This document shows positions 34,401 to 48,148 of a stretch of 64,000 nucleotides of DNA, one piece after another. The position numbers and the translations under genes are program-made. Every line of letters starts with the position of its first letter. Positions within the stretch are counted from its first letter, which is position 1. The notes under the pieces were generated by a model. The model searched no databases. It was not told the origin of the DNA and saw nothing but the letters and a program-made list of their open reading frames with translations. Source of the DNA: Aptenodytes patagonicus (lineage: Eukaryota > Chordata > Aves > Sphenisciformes > Spheniscidae); assembly GCF_965638725.1 (NCBI RefSeq), contig NC_134950.1, positions 167,757,353 to 167,821,352 of the forward strand, read 5' to 3'.

Positions 34401-36676
34401 GGCCAAATATACAAATTATCAAAAATAAAATAAAATTCCTTGCCAGCATGAATGTCAAGCACCAGAGAAGACATTCAATGTAGTCTTGCCAAGAAAGCCT
34501 GTCTGGTGAGAAGGACTTTGTATATTTTAGTACATAGCTGTCTGATTAATCTGTCCCTTAGGCTGGTAGAAGCAGTTTGGCTGTTTTGTAAAGATTTTTA
34601 AGATCTCAGTCTTTCATGAGACAGGGGACAGGGCAGCCAAGGCAAACTTGGGGCATTCCCTGGAATGCTTGGAGCAAAAACCTGCTGTAATGGAGATGTA
34701 AGTAGGAAGGGCAGCCTATGGGCTGCTAGGCTATAGGAGAAACCTTGAACTTGGGTATATAAAGTAATGTTTCTAACAGGAGGGCAAGTGAACTTTCTGA
34801 ATAGACAACTTTCTCTGTCCATGGGTGGTCTTCAACACCCACCTAAAGCCAAGAAATCTTTCTCTGAAGGTGACACAGAAGTTCCATTTTTTCCACATCT
34901 TCCTTACCCAAATTCAGCTGGTAGTTCCCTCAGTCGGCCTAACTGCTGTCTGGTGGCTACGTATTGAAGCGTGAAGCCTCCCAGCCCCTCCGGAGTTGAG
35001 ATTTCATAGGAATGGATCTTCCATTAAACATCCTCATTTGCACATGATCAGTCCTGCCTCCTTTTCTGCTGCACTTCAATCCCTCAGAATCCCAGGGATG
35101 CTAACAGGAGGCCTTGCTGCTTTGTGCAGTTCTGTTTAGGGCAATCCCCAGAGGAGTGGTAACTAAAGAAAACTGTCTGCAACCTGGGGTTTTAAAAATA
35201 GAAGCAGATGGCTGGAACGCTGCAACCAGCTGGGCTGCAGTTAGCAAAAGCTCATGAAAGATTTTAAGGTCAGCCCTGCACTGTGGGAAAAAACAGGCCG
35301 TGGCATGTTTGAACTAGAGAGAGAAAAATGAGCCACAGCGGGAACTGTTCTCTGATTCTTTTCAGACACTTTTAGAAAGGTTGTCCTGCTTTGTTCCCTA
35401 CAGCCAAGCAGACTGGAGATGGGACTGAGTTTGCTGCACTATGAAGAACATCCCTTGTCAAAATGCTGCATCCCTTTTGCAACTCTTCTTTTTCCCTCAC
35501 CTCATAATATTTCCGTCCTTTTTTATTTCAGATCTTCTTCATTAACATGTACCCCAATATGACTTGCCTCTCCTCTGCTTCATACTGGAATATGTCATTA
35601 GACCAGTCCCATTTTTGCTTAGTACCTGGCCTTCATGATGATGTACTTCACACCTTTGTCACTGCCTTAATAGGAATTTATTCTCCCAGATCTGCAGCAT
35701 CTTTCCTCGTTGACTTTCAGAGCAGATGTTCTTCATCCACCAGCACACCATACAAACAGGAACTGGGCTGCTCAGCTCCCACCCTTCTCACAGGGCTTCT
35801 GGCACCTCCTGTATTTCAGGACATAGTATCTCCCTTGCACACTCTGTATGCTCTGGACTTACTCCATCCTGCATCAAACACCTTTCTGAAATTGAAGTCT
35901 CTTCTCCCTCTTGCTCCTCTTTTTTGACCCCAATCAAAATCAAAAATCAAATCTTGGATCATCACTGAGACTGGTAATTCCAGCGTACTCCTACTTGGCA
36001 AAGGACTTGAGCACAGAGTTGGATTTAAACGTGGACTGCTGAAAGGAGAAATTTGGGAGTAGGGAAAATTATAAGTCAAACACTGGGGTAGAAACCAAAA
36101 GGAAGGATAAGGATGATTAGCACTTCAAGAGACTTGGCCTGAAATACAGCCAGCCTCCATGGAGCAGCCTGGTTAACATAATAATTTCTAGGCAGTTGGT
36201 GAACAACCTGACTTTGAGAGACATATACAATTTTTTTGCCCTTCTCCCAAGCTCTTCCTTCTAATATTTCATCATTTGCTGGATATAACGCACCTCCAGG
36301 TTCCTGACTCCAAGTTCTCACTAATCACCTCCACGAGTGAAACAAGAAGTAATATCAGGGCCTGAGGAGTCATGGGGAATGAAAAGTTGGACTCAACAGG
36401 GGAGACAAGCAGCAGATGGAAAAGGCAGAGTCTAAATTTGGATTCTGTTGAGGTGTGAAAGAGCAGCATCTGGGACTAACTAGGGTGTATGGCAGCGCAA
36501 ATAGTTGTCTTGAATCCAGTCTGGTCCCGTTTGGCTAATTTATGCTTTGATACAAATAACGTATGTTGTCCTTTGAGGAACACCAGTTATTACCATATAA
36601 ATGGAAGATGCTTTCACCTTATATTTTCCCTTGCTGATTTCTTGGGACCATGGTATAACCGTGTGCTGTAATACGG
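31465..36676. other. intergenic DNA; no gene recognised
   Basis: Mixed AT-rich sequence. A 126-codon open frame at 35547-35927 (+) follows an acceptor-like ttttttatttcag ending at 35531, but has low-complexity Ser/Leu/Pro content and no family resemblance. Nothing else stood out. Confidence 0.55.
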
Positions 36677-37316
36677 ATAGAATCATAGAATAGCTTGGGT
36701 TGGAAGGGACCTCTAAAGGTCATCTAGTCCAACCCCCCTGCCCTGGGCAGGGACATCTTCCCAGCAACTCGATCAGGTTGCTCAGAGCCCCGTCCAGCCT
36801 GACCTCGAGTGTTTCCAGGGATGGGGCAGCCACCACCTCTCTGGGCAACCTGTGCCAGTGCTTCACCACCCTCAGCGTCAAAAATTTCTTCCTTATATCT
36901 GGTCTAAATCTACCCTCCTTTAGTTTAAAGCCATTCCCCCTTGTCCTGTCGCAGCAAACCCTGCTAAAAAGTTTGTCCCCATCTTTCTTATCAGCCCCCT
37001 TTAAATACTGATAGGCTGCAATAAGGTCTCCCCAAAGCCTTCTCTTCTCCAGGCTGAACAACCCCAACTCTCTCAGCCTTTCTTCACAGGAGAGCTGTTC
37101 CATCCCCTTGATCATTTTTGTGACCCTCCTCTGGACCCGCTCCAACAGGTCTGTGTCTTTGTTATGCTGAGGGCCCCAGAGCTGGACGCAGTGCTGCAGG
37201 TGGGGTCTCACCAGAGCAGAGTAGAGGGGCGGAATCCCCTCCCTCGCCCTGCTGGCCACGCTGCTTTTGATGCAGCCCAGGATACGATTGGCCTTCTGGG
37301 CTGTGAGCGCACATTG
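36677..37316 (-). mobile_element. 5'-truncated CR1 LINE, minus strand
   Basis: Reverse complement of a CR1 3' end. The terminus atagaatcatagaatag is at the left, then GGTTGGAAGGGACCTCTAAA. The 179-codon frame at 36720-37259 (-) encodes the ORF2 end ([57 protein letters not shown]). It is very like the copy at 20572-21200, so the same young subfamily. It breaks off at about 37316, within the segment encoding [18 protein letters not shown]. Confidence 0.95.
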
Positions 37317-40300
37317 TTTCAGTAAGATATTTCAGTAAGAAAAATTCCTCCTGAAAAAAAAAAAATTGGCTTATAAGTTCTATCTAATTACTAAAGCTGC
37401 CAGATGCAGGGGGTCAGGGGGAAGAGATGACTAAGAGAAGGAAAGTGGACAGACAACCTACTTCAGAGGCAGGAGGCAGGTAACCAAAAACTTAAATTTA
37501 TGTAGTTCATCTGTTGGTTCCTAAAGTGTTCCAGAGAACACACGATACATGTGAATGTATGTATCTACTGTTTGGGTTCTGCTTTCCTGTAGAGATTTTT
37601 TGATGGTGTTATGCATTTATTTATCCTGGATCAGTCTCCTCTCTCATTTTCCCTGCTAAAAAATCCAGTAGCATTCCCAGATGTACAACTTTGACTGGGA
37701 CCATAAATGATGGAGCCTTTCTTTTGTTTCTACTATGCTCTTTATCTTATTTTTCTTTATATTTTCTTTTGCCACAGAAGAAAGCGATTTTCCTTAAATA
37801 TATCAGGTTTGAAAAAGATGCCCTAAAGCATTTTATATACCTGGTTTTCCTTCTGAATTTTTATCTAGGGCATTTCCATAGCACACTATAGAAGTTACTA
37901 GCTGCTTCACAGCTGGCTGAAAATATCTGGATATCCTGCTTCATTTCTTGCTTTTACCCAGCCACCTCATTAGAACTTGAAGTGCCTCTGAAAATTGGGC
38001 TGATAAACAAATGGGGACATAACACAAGCTTAACTACATGAAAGCAAAGCTCGCATCTTGTCCAGTGAGTGACAAACATTCAATGAAATTGCGGTGGTGA
38101 AGGACATGCAAGTGATCCTTTTGATGATGGAGGTCTGCAGAGCATTTGTGTTGAACAAGCGCAAAGAGAAAACCACATCCCCGATCTGTCAGGGCAGGAC
38201 TCGAAGCCTGTAAGCCTTTTGCAGACTGTTACTGATACAATCTGTGTGCAGCAGAAAGACACACCGTATGGTGGATGCATTACTCAGTCTGTTGCTTGCT
38301 GGCATTATGTCACTGGGGAACACACCTCCTCGTCTGAGCTAAAAAAGGGACAGGAAAACTAAAAGCGGTATTTATTCCAGCAAATGTAATCTGCAAACAT
38401 TTTCTCCCTGGATTAAGTCATTTCAAGGCCTTGGGAACCTGGTACAGCTTTGTCAGATAGCTTAAAAACAGTCTTTGAAACAGGGCCAAAAGAAATGACG
38501 ACTGCTAGACTAGGTTGCAGTTGTGACTGAAAGGTTGACAATGGTTGAGGTGGAAGAGGGAGGCTGGAAGAATAAGACCAACAGGGAAGTATTGCTGCCC
38601 ACACAGATAAGTCATTTGATGGAAAAGCTTTGCCAAGCAAAGGCTTACTGTAGTGGAAAGTGCATTGTATTCAGACTTCACAGCTGCTGTGTGTCAGAGC
38701 CCTCTAAGACAATTGCTGTCCTGCACCATGTGGATTTAACACATTTAGTGCCTTTGAGTGCTTCTTGCAAAACATCCTTTTTACTATCTGGGAAAGAAGG
38801 ATGAACAAAACATACTGTGATTCAGCAGGGGAGAAATGCTCTTTGAAGACAGTCAAAAAGCAGCCTGAAGATACTGGGAGGGGTTAAGATTAGTCGGGCT
38901 TGCCAAGGTAAATTGCCACGGTGTTGGCCTAAGTGTGTTGGACACAGTGAGGTTTCTCCCAGGAGTTGTCCCTCCCCTCCCTGACTTTTACCAAGAGCAA
39001 AGGCTAATTCTTAATCTCCCAGAGTGACAGAGACAGTCTTGGGATGGAGATTTCCCTCCTCCCTCTCCCAAGGCCGGCTCCGACGAGGTGCAGAGACCCT
39101 TTGATGACTTGACAAACCGCTTTCAGTGCCGTCCAAGTGCATTTCTCAGTTAGGCCCTTCTCCCACTGAGCGGGGAGGACAGCCAATCTACTTCTTTACA
39201 ATGTGGCTCTGTGTTGTCCCTTTGGCATCCGGAGACACAGCTTGTTACTAACCAGCTCGAAGGGCTCTGTTCTTTAAAAAAAATAGGTCCTGTAAACAAG
39301 CAGAATAAGGAGACAGTGAGACCCAAGTGACTCGCCAGGTTATTCAGATGAGTGGGATGCCCAAACCCAAAGGTTTTCTCCACCCTTACTCGCAAACAGT
39401 TGGAAAGTGGGGCTGCCTGCCTTTGATAAATATAGCCATGAAAGAAAGGAGCTGTGGAAGGAAGGGGTATCACCAGGGTTGTGGTCAAATAAAAGGAAAA
39501 ATAATGATTTTTTAAATTTTATTTCAAGATTTGGAGCAACTCTCTTATATGGACTCACTTAATGCTGGTCTCAGAAAGGCTTCAGCTGCCTCACAGTCAC
39601 CAAGAGTGGGGACTGGTGTTTCAAACTGGATCAAGGTGTTTTTTACATCTCAAATAAATTTGCAGCTTCCATATGTCTTCCGGAAATTTTCTAGTGTCCT
39701 CTGTCACGGTCATATCTTAGTGCTTAAAATAGTGTGCAGGTGTGCATGCGTGAGGGTGTGCGTGCATGTGTGTATAGGAGTGTTTGCATGTGTACATATC
39801 TACAGATATAATTTCCTAGCCAAGGCCTAGGGTGCAGAGTGCCAGCTTGGTGTTAAGCCAATATTGTTGTGTTCTGGGAAAACACACAACGAGAACTTGT
39901 ATTTGGGTTATGATAAGAGTTCCATTTAATCACAACAGAAGCCAAGTCATCCCAAATTAAAGCTTAATGTAGACTGTGATAGCAATGAAGTTGCAGCATG
40001 TAGTTTTCAAAGAACATGAGCTAATGTCTAGAAAATGAGAGCAGAGGAAGGGCCCTGGATTTTGCTTCTGGCCCAGCCACCAATTCCATTTCTGGTCTCG
40101 GACAAATCATGTTAGGCAATATTTGTTATCCTGAAGAAAAAAGAAGCAATATCCAACTAAGAGCTGGTAAAAAAAAAAAACAACTGAGGATGTTTGCAGA
40201 ACTTCAGAGTACTCTAGTGTCAAACTGTAACATGCACCTAAATACGGATGTTGAAGACCAACACCGAAGTTTGATTTTTCTTCCCCTGAGGTGAGATTTT

Positions 40301-43300
40301 CAAAGACATTGGGCTGAATTAGGAATTCAAATCTCAGCATTTTTTTTCTGGGGATTTCTGCTCCTAATTCACTCATATTTCTGAAAATCTTGCCTGTGAT
40401 ATGTCATTGCCTCAGTTTCCCTCCTTCTGACTGGGACAGAACTTCTATGCCGAAGCAGAGGGATGTGTGTGGAAATTAATTGCCTGTATTTATATAGCAA
40501 TTACAATACTAGCAGCAAGCTTTCTCTGAATATGTTAATATTAAAACTGCAAAGTAACTTTTTATTACCTCACAAAGGTGCTGTGAAGTTTAATTACTTA
40601 CTGACTTGCAAATACTCCGAGATATAGTTTTCAGATCATGTTTATTGCCATTATTTATTGACTAAATTACACAGGATGAAATTATAGCCAATATTTCTAG
40701 CTTAATATCAATCTCTTTGGTTTTGAGAGTTTAGACATGGTCCTTGTTGCACTGTAGTTCTGAGGGTGTTTTTAGTATTATAAAAAGGTATGGCAAAGAT
40801 CAGGGCAAAGCCCTAGCAAGATCTACATCATACAATATAATGTGTAACTCATTAAAAGGATACTCTGGTGTTCCACTTGATCTGAAATTTCTCTTTTCCT
40901 CTCCACATTGTGCAGAACTATTTAAAAAAAAGAAAAAATCAGATATCCTATCTATAATTCTTCTCTTTTATTACTCAAAAAGTGTTCTGTGTAGTGGCTG
41001 TAGAATAAAGACCACGTCTTTCTCGCTGAATGCTGTATCAACTCTTCTCTTACGAGCTATTATCAAGGAAGAAAAAAGAAGAAACAATAAAATATTGCTT
41101 TGAAGAAGTATGTAGCTGAGTTGTTCTAATTTCCTTGTCCAAGCTGGAAGGATAGAAAAGAAATAAACAGCAATAAACATCATATATTTGAATATGTAAG
41201 ATGCATGGCTTTCTCTGATAACACTGTGATCAGGTACTTTTGCCCTCTTTGAGCCTTTTGAAGATTTTTTTAATAACTCTTTCACTTTCATAATGTTACA
41301 AGTGCTCCAGAGCAGATGAAGATACTACTTATATCGTTTTGTTCTTTTTAAATACAGTTTTCAACTCACTTGTGCCATTTTACAGCTATGCTGCTGCTGA
41401 TCTCACCGATGGTTTACAATAAACTATGTTGTAAAAACATCTCTCTCTCTTCTTTCACAGCTGTTCCTCTTCACCCTTTTGAGAACTATTTCTCAAGCTC
41501 TCGTCTTTGGTCACGAGTCTGCCTTTTTGCCTGAGTCAAGTGGAATGAACTTCTGACCTTTTCAAACGCCTAGCAGATAGATCCAGTAGTAAGGGACTTA
41601 CACACAGACACGTTCTTGTGAAACTGGCAGGGCTGCAAATTTGCCACCCAACAACCAGTGATTGCCCATGTGTGTACTGTTAGTGTGAGTAAGATGAACG
41701 CATCGAGGGGGGAGTTACCTCTCACTCATAGCTGGTGAGAACACGTCTACCAGATTGCATCTTGCACAAAAGTCAATGAGCACAAGAACCTTTTACCCCA
41801 CGGACTAGAGCTTGGTACGACAACTGAAGTTTGAGAACCTTTTCTACTGGAAAACCATTGGGACTCCACTTGATTAGTGAGAATTCACAAAACATTATGA
41901 CTGGGGTATTCTGAGATATTCTCACTCAAAGAGTAAGAAATGTCTTATGACAGAGCTGAGGGTCAGTGATATGGCCTAAGAGTAAATTTCCGCCCTTTTC
42001 TATCAATGAAGTGATGAGAAAGCAAGAGGTGTAGTTTATCAGGGCAGCACCTGAAAGGTCAACCCTTGCTTTCTTTTTGGGCAAATGAGATTCTAAAAGA
42101 GGGAAAAAAAAGAAAAAAAAAAGCTGTTTATTCTATAGCAAGTGGAAAATGGACTTGAAAGAAAAATCATTGTTAGTCACACAGTCTTTAGAAAAAAGGC
42201 TTATAAAGGAGTATGGCCAATGCATACTATGGTAACACCCAAGGAAAAAAATAATTATTTCCTTAAAAACAAAAACAAAAAACCAACCAACTCCCCCCCC
42301 CCTCCAAGTTAAAACATTATGTGTGTATTGTGGGGGGGAAGCAACCCAACACCAAAATCAAAAACTAACCCCTTCATCTAGAAGGTTTTCAAATTTATAT
42401 TGCACATTTTACCATCTGGGGACAACTTCTTTCTCTGCTGATACTCAGAATTTCGGTAACACCATGTGAATGTGTGTGATCAGAGGCAAGCAGCGATCTA
42501 ATAAGCATGGTGAGATGCCTGCTGTCAACACCAAAGTCTACAGTTCTGGAGACACTCATTCCAGTTGAGACATTCAAGCATCCTGTGTCACACAACTCAA
42601 ACTGTTCCTGACACTTTGCCCTCTTACCCTCATCCAAACTTCAGATCGTGTAGGCACTTTGGTGTGAAAATTACATGTAGTTCTTGTGTAGGGACAAGGT
42701 GTCAAGAATGATTTCACTACTTGGAACTTCCCAGGGAATGAGATACGCACAGTGTCATTAACAGAAATGGTGAATCAGTCTGGAAGGCAGACTTCTGCTT
42801 TTTCCTTACTGTTCGCATAAGGGGGAAACGTGCGTTTCTTTGCACTCATGAGGGCAAAGTAATACATCTCACTGTAACTGCCAGCCGTTCGAAATGCTGT
42901 TTATTGTTATTACACAATGAATGTTGAATCTTAAATTACTCCATGTTCATGCTGATTTCTGCACCTCATTGCTATGTGTCGTGCAAGACACAGATAAATA
43001 AGGAAATTTTTGAGCCTCCTTGCTCACCCTCCAAGAACATGCCAGAGGAGAATCGCTGTTGCCACAAGTGCTGCCATCCCTATATCCTACGCCACCAACT
43101 TCCCAGAATTGGACTAGATTTATAAATGGTTTTCTGCTTCTGACAAGACTTCTTTGATAAGTTTACCACTCTGCTTTGTTTGCAGTTTATTTCTTCCCAT
43201 ACAAGACTCTGCCCCCACCCTGGTATGGACATGATGTTTTGCTAGCATGTGGGTATCCTGACACAGCTAGAGGGGAATGAGAGAGGGAAATTCCTACACT

Positions 43301-44314
43301 TCTCCCTTTCTGATCAGAGAACAAACAGGAAGTTTGATGACTTTTGCTATTTCAGAGGTCAATTGGTCATACTGTCCATTCCCAGTACTATGGATCAGTC
43401 ATTCTCTAGGCTTTCGTTTTGTCTTTATGAGGAACAAAGCTTGGAAAACCACAAAATCCAGATAATGCCCACAGTTTAAGTTCCTGCAGGCTTTTGATCA
43501 GATAGGAGAAAATAATGGTAGAGTCGCTTTCTTTACAACAAAAATGTCAAGTCTTTCTAGACAACTCATTGGTCTGGAAATCCCGTAGTTCTACAAAACC
43601 TGATCATTTCAGTGAGCAGGAGGGACCAGGGAGCTGCAGAAAAGCAGCAGGCTCAAGTCAGCTGATGGCCATGATGCTACAGGTATGACCAGCTGATCTG
43701 CAGGTCTGCAAACCTCAGATGTGTTAGGGAATGAAATGAGATGAATTCTTGTAGGTGGAGGATAGAAGCTGACTGATTCTTCCCAGGCAGGGTGTCTTCA
43801 TCCACACCTTGCCTGGAGGAATTAAACTACATCCCAAGTGCCTGCTGGCATAGCTACTGTGGAGACCATGACATTAAAAGAAATAATAAAAAAAAACCCT
43901 GAGGCTGTATCTCACTTGCTCTTTTCTGAGCATATGTTTCTCTGTCAGTTTTTGAGACACCTCAGCTGCTGCAGATTCAGGCTCAGTGACTTTGCATGAA
44001 TGAAGGCACTGATGTGCAGTGCACTTTGAGTCCTTGCATGAACTGCTCTGTGTCTGTTGGGCAGAGCTGTAGCTGCAGTTTGCATTCTGAAATAATGTGT
44101 AAAATTCTCCAAGTTGTTTCTTACTCTCTTTAACCCATCTTTGGATGAAGTGTCGTGGCCCTTTTGGTCACATTTAGGTCTTAATGGAAGAGAAGCCTTT
44201 GACATGGCTTTGGCTTGTACATGGCATTCAAAATAATTTTTAAAATTCTGTTATATTTTCTTTTTGTCACAGTATGCTTATAAACACTGCAAGTTTGCTA
44301 TTAAATAAGACAGA
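37317..44314. other. intergenic DNA; no gene recognised
   Basis: AT-rich sequence with a degenerate TG-rich tract at 39731-39798 and an A/C-run region at about 42100-42310. Open frames are short and unremarkable. Confidence 0.55.
39731..39798 (+). repeat. degenerate (TG)n tract
   Basis: Alternating purine-pyrimidine sequence of GTGTGCATGCGTG type over about 68 bp; potential Z-DNA. Confidence 0.75.
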
Positions 44315-44640
44315 GGGACCAGAGGGAGCTCAGAGAAAGCTGCTAGAATGAAAAAGTTGGGCAAGTAAGGTCTCAGAGAGAAACCTTAAAGAACTGGGTG
44401 TGTGATTCCAGAGAGAAAGGGAGACTGGTGATTAACTGAGGATGGCTGAAAAAGATGTTACATAAGAGACAAGCATCAGTTATTCCTTGTCATCATTATG
44501 GGCAGAAGAAATGGGTTTACAAGACAGCAGGGAGGAATTAGATCCAATATTAGGAAAAACTTCATAACTACAAGAAAAACTAGGCTGTGGAGTTGGTTGC
44601 CAAGGGAGGATGTGAATCACTGTCAGTGCAGATCTTTGTA
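44315..44640 (+). mobile_element. old CR1 LINE fragment, sense
   Basis: Diverged CR1 ORF2-end/3' region. Recognisable blocks are the stretch around gacagcagggaggaattaga, ccaatattaggaaaaacttc, and gtggagttggttgccaaggg, in the CR1 order. The 3' terminus is lost. Heavily mutated, so old. Confidence 0.65.
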
Positions 44641-46671
44641 GTTAAATGGCCATCTGTCATAAAATTAAATCCTCATTGCCGTATTGTTAGATTAGGGTTA
44701 AAATACTTAGTTACTTCAGTTATTGTAACTAGAGTGAGTCTTGCATAACTGGTATTCGTAGTTATGGATAAACCAAGAGAAACCTGCTTTTTTTGTTTGC
44801 TTGGGGTTTTGTTTTTGTTTTGTTATGCCCTGTGTAATAAAACAACTGGTACTTTTTGTTTTTCCTTCTATTTATCCATCATTGAAAGCCATCAAAATAT
44901 GGCAAATATAATGGGGTAGGTGGAGAATATATCTTGTGGTAATTTCAGTAAACCTCCAAAATCTGTTTGTAGCCCAGTAAGCTAAGTAAGCGGATACTCC
45001 CTTGTAAGAAAAAAGAGGTGTAGATATGTCTTGGTAGTCTAAATGACAGTGAAAAGAAATGTCATGGTGAGGTGTCCCTTCTCTGTTTACCAGTGGTTAC
45101 CATCCAGTATTGTCCAAATGGTCACAGTTTGTCACCATCTTAAGAGAGGAGATGTATGTGTGAGATGATAAAAAATGAGGATCTGTAAGGCTGCTAAAGC
45201 AATGCACTAAGAGATACTTCAAAGAGATTCATCAGGTGTGGGACAACTTATTTTTGAGGAGATTCACTTAGACGTGACAGTTCAATTTTGTGGGAAAGAC
45301 ACAAGGCTCAAAACTTGTCCATGGGTAAATTTCTTGAGCTAGTTTCACAAGCATCACTATTTTGACAGATGTCTCTTCCTTTCTTCTCTGTTGCAAGTAT
45401 GGATGTTTTTTTTCCTTACTCAGGGCTTTAGTCCAGGAAGATAGATACTTCTGGAAGGTACCAGAAGCTTTGTGGAGTAAGCAACAAGAACAATGTTGAC
45501 CAATTTTGATTTTTGAAGATAGTGCTAAAGAGTGGGAAAATAGAGAATTTGTAGAAAAAAAAAAATTCTCACAGAGAAAACCCTTGAGTCTGTGTAAAGT
45601 CCTGGTTAAATGATAGAGCTAGTCAGGGGTGAGACTCGGCATAACAATTAGATCATAGATATCCTGAACTCTCTGAAGAGGCTGGAATGGCTAAATCAGA
45701 GGTTTTGGTTTTGGGTTAATCTCATCTTTGGTCTTTCTACTGAGCCCTGAAGACGGTTTCAGGATTCTAAATATGTAGTCTTCAAAATTAAAATAAAACA
45801 CTGAGCTTTCTAGAAAGGCAGTTCAAACCTGTACATGAAAAGACATTGAATCTGACGGCTAGTTGGAAAACAGTCAGTCAGAATTTATTCTCCCAAAAAA
45901 ATTAAAAATGTATCATAATCGTCATAGTTTAGCCCATTTACACACTCATGTATACTTTAATATGTTTATATTTCTTGTTGTTTTCTTCCAAAAGTTATTA
46001 TGCCAGGACTTCCCGAAGGTGAACAAACTGTCTGAGCTGAGAATTATTTCTATAGTACTTAGGTTTGTAAGGAGCGATTACTTCCATGTTATTATGTCAT
46101 TTCCTCAAATAAGGGTCTAAGTTGCAAGATAGAGTAGTTAATTATGGTTCCCTTTTCTCTTTAGTCATTCCTGAATTACCACGTTGTGTAATTACTCTGT
46201 TGCTACTGTGTAATCAAAATAATAATATTTTTTTTACTTTTCTCATTGTTACTGTAACCAATGCAACCAAAACCCCTACTTTTTGGACCAGCAGTTTACA
46301 GTCTTAAACCATCTGCAGAATAACCACAGGCACAGGCTTATCTGTGGTCCATGGGCCACCAAGAGTGAACACTTGACTTAACTCACCTTGTGCTGCTGCT
46401 AACACTGCATAGTCAACACCATGACCACCACTTGCGTATCACTGACTTAACTACTTGACCTTGCTCAGGGCTAGCTCTTCTTCCAGTTTGAGCTCCCATT
46501 CTGCTAGGCACTATATAAATACGAGTAATAATTTCTAAGTCTCTGGAGTCTAAGATCTCAGACCAAGCAGAATAGGTCATTGAACTCACCCAAGGTTTGA
46601 CCCTTCTTCTGGAGGTGAATCGCTTTCCATTTATTCTAGAAGCAGCATATCATAAGTAGACTTTTAAGTAG
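44641..46671. other. intergenic DNA; nothing recognised
   Basis: AT-rich with no recognisable gene or repeat. Open frames stay below 90 codons. Confidence 0.55.
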
Positions 46672-47816
46672 TGTGGTGGGTTGACCCTGGCTGGACACCA
46701 GATGCCCACCAAAGCCACTCTATCACTCTCCTTCCTCAGCTGGACAGGGGAGAGAAAATATAATGAAAGTCTCCTGGGTTGAGATAAGGACAGGGAGATC
46801 ACTCACCAATTGTCGTCACAGGCAAAACAGACTCGACTTGGGGAAATTAGTTTAATTTATTACCAATCAAATCAGAGTAGGATAATGAGAAATAAACCCA
46901 AATCTTAAAAACACCTTCCCCCCACCCCTCCCTTCTTCCCGGGCTCAACTTTACTCCCGATTTTCTCTACCTGTTCCCCCTGAGCGGCGTAGGGGGATGG
47001 GGAATGGGGGCTGTGGTCAGTTCATCACACATTGTCTCTGCCGCTCCTTCCTCCTCAGGGGGAGGACTCCTCACACTCTTCCCCTGCTCCAGTGTGGGGT
47101 CCCTCCCATGGGAGACAGTCCTCCATGAACTTCTCCAACATGAGTCCTTCCCATGGGCCACAGTTATTCATGAACTGCTCCAGCGTGGGCCCCTTCCAAG
47201 GGGTGCAGTCCTTCAGGAACAGACTGTTCCAGCATGGGTCCCCCACGGCGTCACAAGTTCTGCCAGCAAACCTGCTCCAGTGTGGGCTCCTCTCTCCATG
47301 GGTCCACAGGTCCTGCCAAGAGCCTGCTCCAGCACAGGCTTCCCATGGGGTCACAGACTCCTTCAGACACATCCACCTGCTTTGGCATGGCATCCTCCAC
47401 GGGCTGCAGGTGAATATTTGCTCCACCATGGACCTCCATGGGCTGCAGGGGTACAGCCTGCCTCACCATGGTCTTCACCACGGGCTGCAGGGGAATCTCT
47501 GCTCTGGCACCCGGAGCACCTCCTCCCTCTTCTTCTTCTTCACTGACCTTGGTGTCTGCATAGTCACTTCTCTCACATCTTCTCATTCCTCTCTTCTGGC
47601 TGCTGTTGCACAGCAGGTTTTTTCCCCTTCTTAAATATGTTATCACAGAGGCACTACCATCGTTGCTGATGAGCTCAGCTTTGGCCAGTGGCGGGTCCAT
47701 CTTGGAGCTGGCTGGCATTGGCTCTATCAGACATGGGGGAACCTTCTAGAATCTTCTTACAGAAGCCATCCCTGTAGCCCTCCGCTACCAAAACTTTGCC
47801 ACACAAACTCAATACA
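46672..47816 (-). repeat. 3' LTR of the deleted ERV, long type with tandem repeats and an ORF
   Basis: 1145 bp, nearly twice the 5' LTR. On the minus strand it carries a TATA-like ATATTTAAGAAGG near 47630 and about eight degenerate 41-53-bp tandem units (47086-47470). AATAAA is at plus 46856-46861. It holds a 155-codon frame (47718-47251) whose Glu-run part (EEEEEGGG) leads into repeated PLQPV/PLQPM units; the frame starts before the TATA box, so it need not be translated. Plus-strand frames of 180 and 200 codons here are products of the same repeats. Confidence 0.8.
47086..47470 (-). repeat. degenerate minisatellite inside the ERV 3' LTR
   Basis: Units starting at about 47086, 47132, 47177, 47226, 47274, 47326, 47379 and 47420 (plus coordinates) each contain a gctccagcgtggg-like block followed by a ccatggg-like block and a cctgcc or cttcaggaa stretch. 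Spacing is 41-53 bp. The units are mutated relative to each other. Confidence 0.8.
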
Positions 47817-47833
47817 TTCCACCCCTTGCTTCT
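47817..47833 (-). other. ERV polypurine tract
   Basis: The minus strand reads AGAAGCAAGGGGTGGAA immediately before the 3' LTR start TGTATTGAG. This is the plus-strand primer position and confirms element orientation. Confidence 0.75.
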
Positions 47834-48122
47834 GTGAATCACATATTTAAGAATTATCATTAAAATCTATATTCGTCATACAATCTTCACAAACTTCACT
47901 CACATCAACAAAAAAGAATTCCCCACACCAAAATCAAAATAACATCATCACAAGACCAAATAAAAGTGGACAATTTACACACTATCCACCCCTTTTCCTT
48001 TCACCACAATTACAACAATAGAAATTCCCCACGATCATTCCACTTTTCACTCTCTAGCTGTTTTCAGTCCATGTTTTGCCTGTTACCTCTCCCAATTACT
48101 ATCCTTATCTCGAATACATCAT

Positions 48123-48140
48123 GCCCCAAGTTTGGCGCCA
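48123..48140 (-). other. ERV primer-binding site (tRNA-Lys-like)
   Basis: The minus strand reads TGGCGCCAAACTTGGGGC, matching the lysine-1,2 primer-binding site TGGCGCCCAACGTGGGGC at 16 of 18 positions by my count. It lies 8 nt after the 5' LTR end, as expected for reverse-transcription priming. Confidence 0.75.
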
Positions 48141-48148
48141 AAAAGGAC

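Noticed and set aside
47004-47634. Plus-strand open frames of 180 and 200 codons
   Set aside because: They run antisense through the tandem repeats of the ERV 3' LTR and have repetitive content without family similarity.
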